Below are positions 1-8,603 of a DNA stretch of 64,000 bases, piece by piece. The translations under genes and the position numbers were made by a program. Position 1 is the first letter of the stretch, and the number at the start of each line of letters is the position of its first letter. The notes under the pieces were generated by a model. That model was not told the DNA's origin and ran no database searches. It was given only the letters and a program-made list of their open reading frames with translations. This DNA comes from Methanoregula sp. UBA154 (GTDB lineage: Archaea; Halobacteriota; Methanomicrobia; Methanomicrobiales; Methanospirillaceae), in assembly GCA_002502245.1 (NCBI GenBank), contig DAPW01000016.1, positions 10,804-74,803 of the forward strand, in the 5' to 3' direction.

Positions 1-1452
1 CCAGCACCGGAGCGTCTGGTCGTCAGTCCCGATGGCAAACCACCCGCCCCCCGAAGACACGGCATGGCAGACTGCCCGCCCGGCAGAGCCGGTGAACAAG
101 CGGATGCTCTTTTCGGCCACAATATCCAGGAGAACGGGGTCCGCCTGTTCATACAGGACAAGAAGTTCCGTTCCTGCCGGGCTGAAGGTGAGGGCGCGGG
201 CCGGGCTGCCCGTCCCGGAAAAGAGCCGCAGGGCGCTGTGCCCCCCGTGCCGGATCACCGAGACAGTGCCGTCGGCATGTCCGCACGCGACCGGAGAACC
301 GCCGGGGCCATGCGAAATGCAGGTGACCGGTGACGGGTGGACCCTGAGGGAACTGAGTTCCCGCCCGTTCGCGGCATCGAGCAGATGCAGGCTCCCCCCG
401 TGATCCCCGATGAGTACAGAACGGCTGCAGGGTGAAACAGAACATGCGGGTGTTTCCCCGCTGCCTTCATACGACCAGATGCGGGAACGATCCTGCATGC
501 CGTACCCGTGAACCGTCCCGTCATCCCCGCCCGCGACAAGACAGGTATTATCGGCAGACAGCTCAAGGAAACGGATGGGGGTCGGGCCGTTGGAAAATTC
601 CGCAGCGGGCCCGGCCGACGCCGTGCGCCGGACGGTGATCACACCGTCCTGACACCCGGTCGCGAAGAGAGACCCGTCCGGCGAGAAGCAGAGACTGACC
701 ACCTTCCCGGACGGTTTCCGGGCGGGGACCGGGGCATGCCCGACCGGCACCGGGTACATCCAGCGGTCCGGCAGGGCTGATGCGATATTGTTCCAGAGGA
801 GCTGGTCATCACCCGCAGGTATCCACCCCGCTCCCTTCAGTGCAGTGATGGCAGTGACCGCAAGGGGGACCGGTGCGAGCACTGCAAGAAGCCAGAGATC
901 GTCCCACTGCTGCCCGCTGGTAAGACCGGTGATAATGATGTCCCATTCATCGTAGGTCCATCTGCCGGCATGCTGCGTGACATTCGTGCCGGTAAGTGCC
1001 CGGGCAAGCACGTTGCAGGTACCGTTAGTACGGGCTGCGCCGCGGACCCGTGCCCGGATCGGCGCGGGTGCTCCTGCATAACCGGCGGCAAGGAGCGGGA
1101 GATACTGCGGACCAGGCCCCGGGTTTGGAGGTTCGCCAGTGCAGAAACCGTACAGTGCCTGCTCATCGGGAGCTGCAGGGAGGTACCGGCATTCCTGTGC
1201 CAGTGCCAGAAGCACGGGATTATCGCGCAGGAGGGTTTCCCGGCAAAGAGTGCCAGCCTGTTCCGGTGAGACAAGGGATCGGAGCCCCATGCCGGCGATG
1301 GTGCGGGCTCCGGTATCGGCCGCGGTACAAAAGAACGCTGCCAGCTCCTCTACGGCAGGCAGATCCCCGGCTGCTGCCCGGCGGGCAGCCTGCTGTACCG
1401 ACCTTCGATACAGCAACGGGCTGATGAGGGGGAGGTGACCGCAGGACTTCAT
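1..1452 (-). CDS. WD40-type beta-propeller protein, C-terminus cut by window edge
   Basis: An open frame runs leftward from an ATG at 1452 to the window edge without a stop (484 codons seen). The first ~230 residues are helical and alanine/leucine rich with no family I recognise. From about residue 240 there are repeated WD40-like blades, for example 'VVSLCFSPDGSLFATG' and later 'ARALTFSPAGTELLV', with the typical SPDG turns and about 40-residue spacing. The start lies 4 bases after the stop of the Ycf46-like ATPase, so it is the last visible gene of that operon. WD40 proteins are usually scaffolds; a structural or assembly role beside the AAA ATPase is inference. Confidence 0.8.
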   Translation of the reverse strand, partial: MKSCGHLPLISPLLYRRSVQQAARRAAAGDLPAVEELAAFFCTAADTGARTIAGMGLRSLVSPEQAGTLCRETLLRDNPVLLALAQECRYLPAAPDEQALYGFCTGEPPNPGPGPQYLPLLAAGYAGAPAPIRARVRGAARTNGTCNVLARALTGTNVTQHAGRWTYDEWDIIITGLTSGQQWDDLWLLAVLAPVPLAVTAITALKGAGWIPAGDDQLLWNNIASALPDRWMYPVPVGHAPVPARKPSGKVVSLCFSPDGSLFATGCQDGVITVRRTASAGPAAEFSNGPTPIRFLELSADNTCLVAGGDDGTVHGYGMQDRSRIWSYEGSGETPACSVSPCSRSVLIGDHGGSLHLLDAANGRELSSLRVHPSPVTCISHGPGGSPVACGHADGTVSVIRHGGHSALRLFSGTGSPARALTFSPAGTELLVLYEQADPVLLDIVAEKSIRLFTGSAGRAVCHAVSSGGGWFAIGTDDQTLRCW

Positions 1453-1456
1453 GTAA

Positions 1457-3022
1457 TCACGTCCTGACGGGGTCAAAGGTCTCGAGCGCAATGGTCTTCT
1501 GCCCGGCCGGGATCTCCGGGCGGGTGGACGGGCGGGACGCGGAGACCGCCCGCCCTTCCGCGAGATATGCCCGGAGCGAGGCAACCGTCTCCCGCTGGGA
1601 GATCGAGAGCGGCACCTGGTTCCGGATACAGGTGAGGATATCTTCGCTCGTCACCCGCCGCATATCCTCATTGAAGGCAAGGTACATCGCGTCGATCACG
1701 GTCTGCTCGATCTCAGCTCCCACACAGCCCTCGCTCTCCCGCGCCAGCCGGTCGAGGTCGTAGTCGGCAGGGACGCACTTGCGTTTCTTTAAGTGGACCG
1801 CAAAGATCTCGCGGCGCTCGGCGGTGCTCGGCAGGTCTAAAAAGAAGATCTCGTCAAACCGCCCTTTCCGCAACAGTTCCGGGGGGAGCGCGGCAATGTT
1901 ATTGGCAGTTGCCACCACAAAGCAGGGCGCTGTCTTATCCTGCATCCATGTCAGGAGGTGGGCAAAGACCCGCTGGCTCGTGCCGGCATCGCCGCTCCCG
2001 AAGGCAAACGCCTTCTCGATCTCGTCCACCCAGAGGATGCAGGGGGCGATCGTCTCGGCAAGGGAGAGTGCCCGCCGCGTGCGTTCCTCGGACTCCCCGA
2101 CCAGGCTCCCGAAGAGGGCGCCCACGTCAAGGCGGAGGAGCGGCAGGTGCCAGAGATCGGCGATCATCTTTGCCGTCAGGCTCTTCCCGGTCCCCGGGAT
2201 GCCGATCAGGGCGATCCCTTTGGGGGACGGAAGGCCATAGTCCCGCGCCTCCTCGGTAAAGGCCCGCTCGCGGAGGCGGAGCCAGTCTTTCAGGACGAGG
2301 AGCCCGCCGACATTATCCGGGGTCTCGGTGAGGCTGTAGAACTCAAGGGCATCCGACTGGGAGAGGATGTCCTTTTTATCGGCGATGATGGTGTCGATGT
2401 CGGTATCGTCAAGCGTCCCTTTGGTCACTATTGCCTTTGCAAAGGAGCGGCGGGCCTGGTTTAAGGTCATGCCAAGCGCTGCCTGGATGATCTTCTCCTT
2501 TCCTGCCTTCGAGAGTGTGTGGGAAATCCCGCTCGTTGCAAGGAGGAGATCGAGGTCTGCGGAGAGCTCGGCAGCCCCGGGTGGCGGGAAGTGGACGAGT
2601 ACCGCCTCGTCCCGGATCTCTTCCGGTACCCGCTGGACCGGCGTAACAATCACCATCGAACGGCGGTTGTACCGGAACTTCTGGGAGAAGTTCCGGATCC
2701 GGCGCTTCACCTGCGGGTTGTTCCAGTACTCGTGGAAGTCTTTTAAGACGATCACCGCGTTCTCATCGGTCTTCTGGATATCGTCAAGTGCCGCGAGCGG
2801 GTCGCGGGACTGGGTGTGGAAGTTCCGGTTCCCGGCAATGACCGAGAAGCCATCCACGGAGTCCCAGGTAACGCACTGTCGGGGCGGGTCCCAGGTGTCG
2901 CAGACCTCCTGTATCTTCGAGACCACGCGCTCTTCCTCAGGGGTCATCACCACGATGAGGGTGACCCGCGCCCGGAGCGAGACATTCAGTTTTCTTGAGA
3001 AGTCAGGCTCCTGGTACTGCAT
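1457..3022 (-). CDS. Ycf46-like AAA family ATPase
   Basis: 521 residues. The C-terminal half is a classic AAA module: Walker A GIPGTGKS near 274-281, Walker B ILWVDEIEK near 329-337, and an arginine-rich second region of homology. The N-terminal ~200 residues resemble the degenerate P-loop-like domain of the Ycf46 family (chloroplast/cyanobacterial conserved ATPase of unknown job). Several starts are possible. ATG 3022 is 6 bases after a GGAGGTG ribosome binding site, overlaps the DUF1257 stop, and is chosen over ATG 3025 and GTG 3031. It sits between a DUF1257 (Ycf35) gene and a WD40 gene, so it probably remodels a partner encoded in the same operon. Confidence 0.85.
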   Translation of the reverse strand: MQYQEPDFSRKLNVSLRARVTLIVVMTPEEERVVSKIQEVCDTWDPPRQCVTWDSVDGFSVIAGNRNFHTQSRDPLAALDDIQKTDENAVIVLKDFHEYWNNPQVKRRIRNFSQKFRYNRRSMVIVTPVQRVPEEIRDEAVLVHFPPPGAAELSADLDLLLATSGISHTLSKAGKEKIIQAALGMTLNQARRSFAKAIVTKGTLDDTDIDTIIADKKDILSQSDALEFYSLTETPDNVGGLLVLKDWLRLRERAFTEEARDYGLPSPKGIALIGIPGTGKSLTAKMIADLWHLPLLRLDVGALFGSLVGESEERTRRALSLAETIAPCILWVDEIEKAFAFGSGDAGTSQRVFAHLLTWMQDKTAPCFVVATANNIAALPPELLRKGRFDEIFFLDLPSTAERREIFAVHLKKRKCVPADYDLDRLARESEGCVGAEIEQTVIDAMYLAFNEDMRRVTSEDILTCIRNQVPLSISQRETVASLRAYLAEGRAVSASRPSTRPEIPAGQKTIALETFDPVRT

Positions 3023-3420
3023 CATGCCCACCTCCGCACAACGATCCGCAGCGTCCCGTCCTGCTCGCTGGTCTCTGAAACAACCTCGAACCCGTCAAGG
3101 GCAGCCTGCTCGAGGACCATCTTCTTTGCATACTCCTTCTGGATCGCGTCGGCCTGCCCGGCAAGCTCCTGCGTGATCTTCCGCTCGTCGGCCCCGGCCA
3201 CGCCCCACCAGTCCGCTATCAGGTCATAGGCGCCGTCCGGGCTTTTTACGAAACCGAGACCATAGCCCTTCGCTGTCTTCACCGCGATATCCACCTCATG
3301 CTCACCGTGGTGGCCTCTGATGACCGTATCGGTCTCGACCTCGTACCCGAGGTTGCTGAGGCAGGCGATGAGTGCCTCACGGTGCCGGAACTGCGTCCTG
3401 ACCCGGCTGTAGTGCGACAT
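3022..3420 (-). CDS. DUF1257 (Ycf35) family protein
   Basis: 132 residues starting 'MSHYSRVRTQFRHREALIAC', the conserved opening of DUF1257/Ycf35 proteins, followed by the family's HGEHEVDIAV-type segment and a C-terminal strand rich in valine and arginine. The molecular function of the family is unknown; it recurs in cyanobacteria, plastids and scattered prokaryotes. It begins 1 base after the radical-SAM gene ends and its stop codon overlaps the start of the Ycf46-like ATPase, so these three genes are translationally coupled. Co-occurrence of Ycf35 with Ycf46 suggests a shared process, which is inference. Confidence 0.85.
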   Translation of the reverse strand: MSHYSRVRTQFRHREALIACLSNLGYEVETDTVIRGHHGEHEVDIAVKTAKGYGLGFVKSPDGAYDLIADWWGVAGADERKITQELAGQADAIQKEYAKKMVLEQAALDGFEVVSETSEQDGTLRIVVRRWA

Positions 3421-3421
3421 C

Positions 3422-4030
3422 TCAGGCACCCCTGCAGCGCAATGCGAGCTGCGCAATGAGCGCCGGTGCCGGAAAACCGGTGGCAGTGATAGTACCGTCC
3501 GGCGCAATCGTGAACTCGGTCCGGCAGCGGGCGGTTCGCGCCCGCGTTGCACGATGGGGGATGGCAATCCTCATGCCGAGCGTGATCGCCTGCTGGTTTG
3601 AAGAGCCTTTGAGCGGGTCGGGCTTTGCCAGGCCGGCAATATAGGGGCCGGCAATAAGGAGATCGGTAACCGCGAGGAGCGCCGGCCATGCGGGATCATG
3701 CCCTTCTGCAAGCTGTTCAGCGGTATAGCCGGTATAGGTTACGACGCTCAGGCCGGCAGCGCGGAGCCGTTCTCCCAGTGCGGCGAGCGGGCCGGCCTGC
3801 GCAAACGGTTCGCCGCCCGAGAAGGTGACACCGTCGATGCCCCCCAGGGACAGGATAGTGCCGGCAAGGGTGTCAACCGGGATCAGGGTTGCAGGAGAGA
3901 AGGGCTGGAACGGCTTGTTGAAGCACCCCTCACAGCGGTGAGGGCAGCCCTGGACCCAGACAACGGTCCGGGTGCCGGGACCGTTCACCTCAGACCGTGC
4001 GAGAAAACCCGCAAGGTTGAGCACACGCAT
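3422..4030 (-). CDS. NrdG-like radical SAM activase family protein
   Basis: 202 residues. 'GPGTRTVVWVQGCPHRCEGC' carries the CxxxCxxC radical-SAM cluster (Cys29, Cys33, Cys36), followed by the SAM-binding FSGGEPF motif near residue 75 and DLLIAGPY. This is the compact fold of anaerobic ribonucleotide reductase activating enzymes and of '4Fe-4S single cluster domain' proteins. No nrdD lies nearby, and the genes coupled to it are DUF1257 and Ycf46, so a different target is likely. ATG 4030 gives the usual distance to the GPG motif; an in-frame ATG at 4069, behind AGGCGG, is an alternative start. Confidence 0.85.
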   Translation of the reverse strand: MRVLNLAGFLARSEVNGPGTRTVVWVQGCPHRCEGCFNKPFQPFSPATLIPVDTLAGTILSLGGIDGVTFSGGEPFAQAGPLAALGERLRAAGLSVVTYTGYTAEQLAEGHDPAWPALLAVTDLLIAGPYIAGLAKPDPLKGSSNQQAITLGMRIAIPHRATRARTARCRTEFTIAPDGTITATGFPAPALIAQLALRCRGA

Positions 4031-4881
4031 CGGTCGGCATCCGTGTTCGTTGTTCGGGAGCACCATCATTTTCCGCCTTTTTTTGTGGTGGCTGAAGTAA
4101 CAATTCCGGTGTGGGGACGGATCTCTCTCTTTGGTAGGCCCGTATAATCCCGGAATGAGGTCACCCGCGGGGACGTGCAATCAGGCATACTTAGAGGATA
4201 CGATCTGACTATACAAATTCGATTTATCCCCTCTTAAACGCATTGCTCCCCGATTTGCAGGTATTTCTTTTGTAATTCCTATGAATTACCGGGTGGCCGG
4301 TTTCTTTGAGATCCGGCCTGCTGCCCGCATATCCCCGCGCCATTTTAAAAAACCGGAGAATGTTCATGCGATCTTTATGGCCTGCTCTTCCGTGCCGGAA
4401 CCGCCAGTCATCTATGCGGGACAGAAAAAATATGTTTTTCTGACGCGTTCGGGACCCAGACCCGCCACCGGGGCATCCCCCGTTGCGATGACGCTTCAGG
4501 GGCAGTCAGGATTTCCCATGAAAATTGCATGAAACAAATGTGATTTTTGGATTCTTTACTCTCTCAATAATTTGCGATGAACGCCCCCGCGGCGGTCAAT
4601 AACCGGGAGCATTTTGGAAAACACACAAACTGCCCCGCCGTGCCCCGAGAGGGGCCCTGAGGCGGGGAGCCCTCATATCTGCGATTTTCATGGTTCCGGT
4701 GTGAACTGATAAAGTTCATGCCCGTTTCTCAGGAGCTCAATGGCGTTCGTCGCAACTGCGCCCCGTCCTTCCTGACAGAGAAACTGGTGGCGCACGAGGG
4801 GAGCATTTCTCAGGTGCCCGTTCATCATTCCCGCTCAACCCCCGCCGGCATTATAATCTTCCGGGCTCAATAGATCAGGCA
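4031..4881. other. intergenic region upstream of endA
   Basis: About 850 bases with no convincing gene. It lies between two divergent operons and must hold both promoters; AT-rich stretches near 4204-4230 and 4340-4380 could be TATA regions. It contains one copy of a dispersed intergenic repeat with a strong hairpin (listed separately). The small open frames here lack family features and ribosome binding sites. Confidence 0.6.
4509..4667. repeat. dispersed intergenic repeat, copy 1, with nested hairpin
   Basis: The block from GGATTTCC through ATGAAAATTG, GATTCTTTAC, GATGAACGC and CGCGGCGG (4509-4600) reappears in the same order at 32797-32919. It is followed by a nested hairpin: CCCCGCC (4633-4639) pairs with GGCGGGG (4661-4667), and CCCC-gaga-GGGG sits inside it. 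It is non-coding in both places. Confidence 0.65.
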
Positions 4882-5892
4882 GTGAAGGCGACATTTGACG
4901 GTGCCACGGTACGCACGGGAAAAGACGGGAAAATCCTCTACGACCAGAGCGGGTACGGCCGGCCGGACGGTGACGGCCTCCGACTCTCCCCGCAGGAGGC
5001 CCTCTACCTGCTGCACCGCCAGAAGATCGAGGTGCCGGGCTGCACGTTCGACACCCTCTTTTCAGCATTTGCCAAACAGCCCGGCTTTACGCGGAGTTTT
5101 CTCGTGTACCGCGACCTCCGCGAGCGGGGGTACGTGGTCCAGACCGGGCCGCATGACTTCCGCGTCTTCCGGCGCGGCGAGAAGCCGGGGAAGGGCGAGT
5201 CCCTCTACCTGGTCCGCGTCCTCTCGGAACGGGACCCGATCCGGTTCGGAACGCTCATCGAAGAGGTGATGGCCTCCCGGAATATGCGCAAGCAGTATGT
5301 CCTCGCTGTGGTGGACGATGAGGACGAGCTCACCTACTACGAGATCAAGCTCCAGAAACTGGCCGATGCCGGTACCGCCCTGCCGGTGCTCGGCCGGCAT
5401 GACGCGGTGCTGGTGGGAAAGTCCGCCATGGTCAGGACACCGCCGGGCTCCGATCTCGAGAGGGCAGGGTACGGCAAACGGCTCGATCCCGAACGCCTCA
5501 TCCTCGCCCCCGTTGAACTGCTCTTCCTGATGACGAAGGGGACGATCCGGCTCACGCGGGGGACAGAGACCGTGAACCCGTCAGGATTCCTCGCCACCGC
5601 AGGAGATACCGACCAGGAGCTGGCCATAAAAATTGCGGTATATACCGAGCTCCGCTCGCACGATTATTCGCCACGCACCGGCTACAAATTCGGCCACCAC
5701 TTCCGGGTCTACTGCGGAACGTCCGTCCACTCCGACCTGCTCGTCCACGCCGTGGAAAAAGAGGCAGCCCTCCCGATGAGCATCATCTCCCGCTCCGTGC
5801 GTCTGGCGCACAGTGTCAAAAAGAAGATGTTCTTTGGCGCCGTACATTCCTCAGGAATCCAGTTCGTCGAATTCGCGCGAATCAAGCTGTGA
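4882..5892 (+). CDS. endA: tRNA-splicing endonuclease
   Basis: 336 residues, GTG start. The C-terminal catalytic domain carries the three active-site regions: YKFGHHFRVY (Tyr268), VHSDLLVH (His283) and the SVRLAHSVKKK segment (Lys around 313-314). The length fits the euryarchaeal homodimeric enzyme, in which a degenerate N-terminal repeat is fused to the catalytic one. It cuts introns at bulge-helix-bulge motifs in pre-tRNAs. Nine bases separate it from trpS, so it heads a tRNA-function operon with trpS, pheS and pheT. Confidence 0.95.
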   Translation: MKATFDGATVRTGKDGKILYDQSGYGRPDGDGLRLSPQEALYLLHRQKIEVPGCTFDTLFSAFAKQPGFTRSFLVYRDLRERGYVVQTGPHDFRVFRRGEKPGKGESLYLVRVLSERDPIRFGTLIEEVMASRNMRKQYVLAVVDDEDELTYYEIKLQKLADAGTALPVLGRHDAVLVGKSAMVRTPPGSDLERAGYGKRLDPERLILAPVELLFLMTKGTIRLTRGTETVNPSGFLATAGDTDQELAIKIAVYTELRSHDYSPRTGYKFGHHFRVYCGTSVHSDLLVHAVEKEAALPMSIISRSVRLAHSVKKKMFFGAVHSSGIQFVEFARIKL

Positions 5893-5901
5893 GCTTTTAC
5901 C

Positions 5902-7158
5902 ATGCAGGAACCGCAGATCAACCCCTGGTCAGGCACCCCGTCCCTTGATATCGGGAAGACATTTGCCGATTTCGGTATCGACCCCATTGCCCCGGTCATG
6001 ACAGAACTTCCCGAGATCCCGTACTTCATGCGCCGGGGCATCGTGGTCGGGCACCGGGACTACCTTCCCATCGCGCAGGCAATACGGAACAAGACACCAT
6101 TCCACATCCTGACCGGCTTCATGCCGAGCGGCCACCCGCACCTCGGCCACCTGATGGTGATGAAGGAGGTGATCTGGCACGTGCAGCAGGGCGGCAACGG
6201 CTACATCACGATCGCCGACCGTGAGGCCCATGCGGTCCGCGGCCTGTCATGGGAGAAGTGCGATGAGTTTGGGAAGGAGTACCTCGCCTGCCTCTATGCA
6301 CTCGGTTTTGAGGGCGAGACCTACTTTCAGACCCGGAACAACCGGCTCAAGGACCTTGCGTTTGAGGCCGCGACCAAGGTGAACTTCTCGGAACTGACGG
6401 CCATCTACGGCTTCGGTCCCGAAACCGACCTTGCCCATGCCGACAGCGTCATCACGCAGGTGGCTGATATCCTCTATCCCCAGATCGACCGCGAGCCGGC
6501 GCCGACACTGGTGCCGGTCGGGGTCGACCAGGATCCACACATCCGCCTCACCCGGGGGATCGCCCACAAGATGCGGATGTTCACGGTCGAGGAGCGGGAC
6601 GGATACATCAGTGTCCGGTCAAAGAATGCTCCCGGGGCTGCAATGGAAGCGGTGAAGAAGGCTTTCCCGCACGCGAAGAAGTACGAGGGACATATTGATA
6701 TCCGGGGTGCAGAATGTGCAGACGTGAAAGGAACGGTTCGGGCGATCGAGCGGGCGCACGGGGGTTTTGCCTTCTACACCCCATCGTCTACATACCACAT
6801 CTTCATGCCCGGCCTGACCGGCGGGAAGATGTCGTCAAGCATTCCCGAGAGCATCATCTCCTTCTATGAGCCCGAGGCAGTGGTGAGAAAGAAGGTGATG
6901 AGCGGGATCACCGGTGGGAGGATGACCCTTGAAGAGCAGAAGCGGCTTGGCGGCGAACCGGACCGGTGCTCGCTCTACCTCCTCAACCTCTTCCACATGG
7001 TGACTGACGATGCGGCGCTGGCAGAGATCAGGCGGAGGTGCACCGCCGGCGAGGTCACCTGCGGCCAGTGCAAGAAAGAGACTGCCGAGCGGGTGGTGGC
7101 ATTCTTAAAGGACTTCCGGGAGAAGATGGATGCATGTACAGACAGGATACGGGTGTAA
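5902..7158 (+). CDS. trpS: tryptophanyl-tRNA synthetase
   Basis: 418 residues of class I synthetase. The HIGH-type motif appears in 'TGFMPSGHPHLGH' (about 71-83) and KMSSS near residue 310 in 'GGKMSSSIPES'. The N-terminal extension 'FADFGIDPIAP' is typical of archaeal/eukaryotic TrpRS. It charges tRNA-Trp. It is the second gene of the endA-trpS-pheS-pheT operon; its TAA is one base before the pheS ATG. Confidence 0.96.
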   Translation: MQEPQINPWSGTPSLDIGKTFADFGIDPIAPVMTELPEIPYFMRRGIVVGHRDYLPIAQAIRNKTPFHILTGFMPSGHPHLGHLMVMKEVIWHVQQGGNGYITIADREAHAVRGLSWEKCDEFGKEYLACLYALGFEGETYFQTRNNRLKDLAFEAATKVNFSELTAIYGFGPETDLAHADSVITQVADILYPQIDREPAPTLVPVGVDQDPHIRLTRGIAHKMRMFTVEERDGYISVRSKNAPGAAMEAVKKAFPHAKKYEGHIDIRGAECADVKGTVRAIERAHGGFAFYTPSSTYHIFMPGLTGGKMSSSIPESIISFYEPEAVVRKKVMSGITGGRMTLEEQKRLGGEPDRCSLYLLNLFHMVTDDAALAEIRRRCTAGEVTCGQCKKETAERVVAFLKDFREKMDACTDRIRV

Positions 7159-7159
7159 G

Positions 7160-8602
7160 ATGGCGGAACTGACACAGAATGAGAAGCGTTTGCTTGCGGT
7201 GCTTGAAACAGAGAAGAAAGCAGATGCCCCCCACCTTGCCGGACTACTGGAGGCAAGCCCGGAGGCGGTAGTGCAGTGGGCTCACCTGGCACAGGACAAG
7301 GGGTTTGTTTCGGTTGAGCGGATCGTACTGAAGGAGTTTGCGTACACGGACGAGGGGATCCGCTATGCAAAGAACGGCCTCCCCGAGACCCAGCTCCTCC
7401 GCTTCATCCTGCCGGGCACGCAGCTCGCTGACCTCCAGAAGCACGAGGCGTTCAGGATCGGGTTTGGCCAGCTCCGGAAGAAAGGACTGGTGAAAGTCGA
7501 GGGCGCCGCGGTAACAAAAATCCACGGTGCTTCGACAGATGCAGACGAATCCGCACTCAAAAACCCATCTGCTGCAGATCCGAAGACAAAGGAGCTGATC
7601 AAGCGCGGGATCCTCCAGGAATGCGAGACGGTACGATACGCGGTTTCCATCACTCCCGAAGGGCTCGCGCTCACGAAAAAGGGTCTCGATCTCCGCGAAG
7701 AGACCGGGACGCTCACCCGCGACCAGATCCTGTCAGGCAGCTGGAAGACCGCAAACCTCCGGCACTATGATGTCTCCAAGCTCCCGAAGAAAGCATACCC
7801 CGGGAAGATCCATCCCTACGAGCGGATCATCGCCGAGATGCGGGAGATCCTCCTCGAGATGGGTTTTGAGGAACTCTATGGCGACATTGTCCAGCAGTGC
7901 TTCTGGAACTTCGACGCCCTCTTCCAGCCGCAGGACCACCCCGCCCGCGAGATGCAGGATACCTTCTACCTGCGGGAGACCATCCCGCTCCCGCCGGGCT
8001 ACGAGAAAGTGAAATCCATGCACCTCTCCGGCGGGGATACCTCCTCGACCGGCTGGGGCGGTGTCTGGAAGGAGGAGAAGGCCGAGCAGTGCGTGCTCCG
8101 CACCCACACCACGAGCCTCTCGATCCAGCACCTTGCACAAAACAGGAAACCCCCCGTAAAAGCGTTCGCAGTCGGCAGAGTGTACCGCCGTGAAACGATC
8201 GACACCACCCACCTTGCAGAGTTCGAGCAGCTCGAGGGGATCGTGATGGACGAGGACGTCACGTTCGGAAACCTGCTCGGGATCCTCCGCGAGTTCTACA
8301 ATCGCATGGGCTTTACAAGCGTCCGCTTCAAGCCTTCCTACTACCCGTACACCGAGCCGAGCCTCGACGCCGAAGTATATATCGAGGGTATCGGATGGAT
8401 CGAGATGGGCGGCGCCGGTGTCTTCCGCGAGGAGGTCACGGCACCTCTCGGGATTACCTGCCCCGTGCTCGCCTGGGGCCTGGGCGTGAGCCGGATTGCC
8501 ATGCTCCGTCTCGGCCTCAAGGACCTCCGGCTCCTGCACAAGAGCGACGTGGCGTTCCTCCGTGAGACGCCTTCGCTCCGGAAGTCAAAGGGAGGGATCT
8601 GA
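7160..8602 (+). CDS. pheS: phenylalanyl-tRNA synthetase alpha subunit
   Basis: 480 residues from ATG 7160 (an upstream in-frame ATG at 7130 lies inside trpS and would lengthen the protein unnaturally). The N-terminal ~180 residues are winged-helix DNA-binding-like domains, as in archaeal/eukaryotic PheRS alpha. The catalytic class II core follows with 'GGDTSSTGWGG' and motif 3 'WGLGVSRIAMLRLGLKDLR'. It forms an alpha2-beta2 complex with the product of pheT, whose ATG is one base downstream. Confidence 0.96.
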   Translation: MAELTQNEKRLLAVLETEKKADAPHLAGLLEASPEAVVQWAHLAQDKGFVSVERIVLKEFAYTDEGIRYAKNGLPETQLLRFILPGTQLADLQKHEAFRIGFGQLRKKGLVKVEGAAVTKIHGASTDADESALKNPSAADPKTKELIKRGILQECETVRYAVSITPEGLALTKKGLDLREETGTLTRDQILSGSWKTANLRHYDVSKLPKKAYPGKIHPYERIIAEMREILLEMGFEELYGDIVQQCFWNFDALFQPQDHPAREMQDTFYLRETIPLPPGYEKVKSMHLSGGDTSSTGWGGVWKEEKAEQCVLRTHTTSLSIQHLAQNRKPPVKAFAVGRVYRRETIDTTHLAEFEQLEGIVMDEDVTFGNLLGILREFYNRMGFTSVRFKPSYYPYTEPSLDAEVYIEGIGWIEMGGAGVFREEVTAPLGITCPVLAWGLGVSRIAMLRLGLKDLRLLHKSDVAFLRETPSLRKSKGGI

Positions 8603-8603
8603 G

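Noticed and set aside
837..1274. 145-codon minus-strand frame inside the left-edge gene
   Set aside because: It is the wrong frame of the WD40-type gene, which is open across the entire 1-1452 region.
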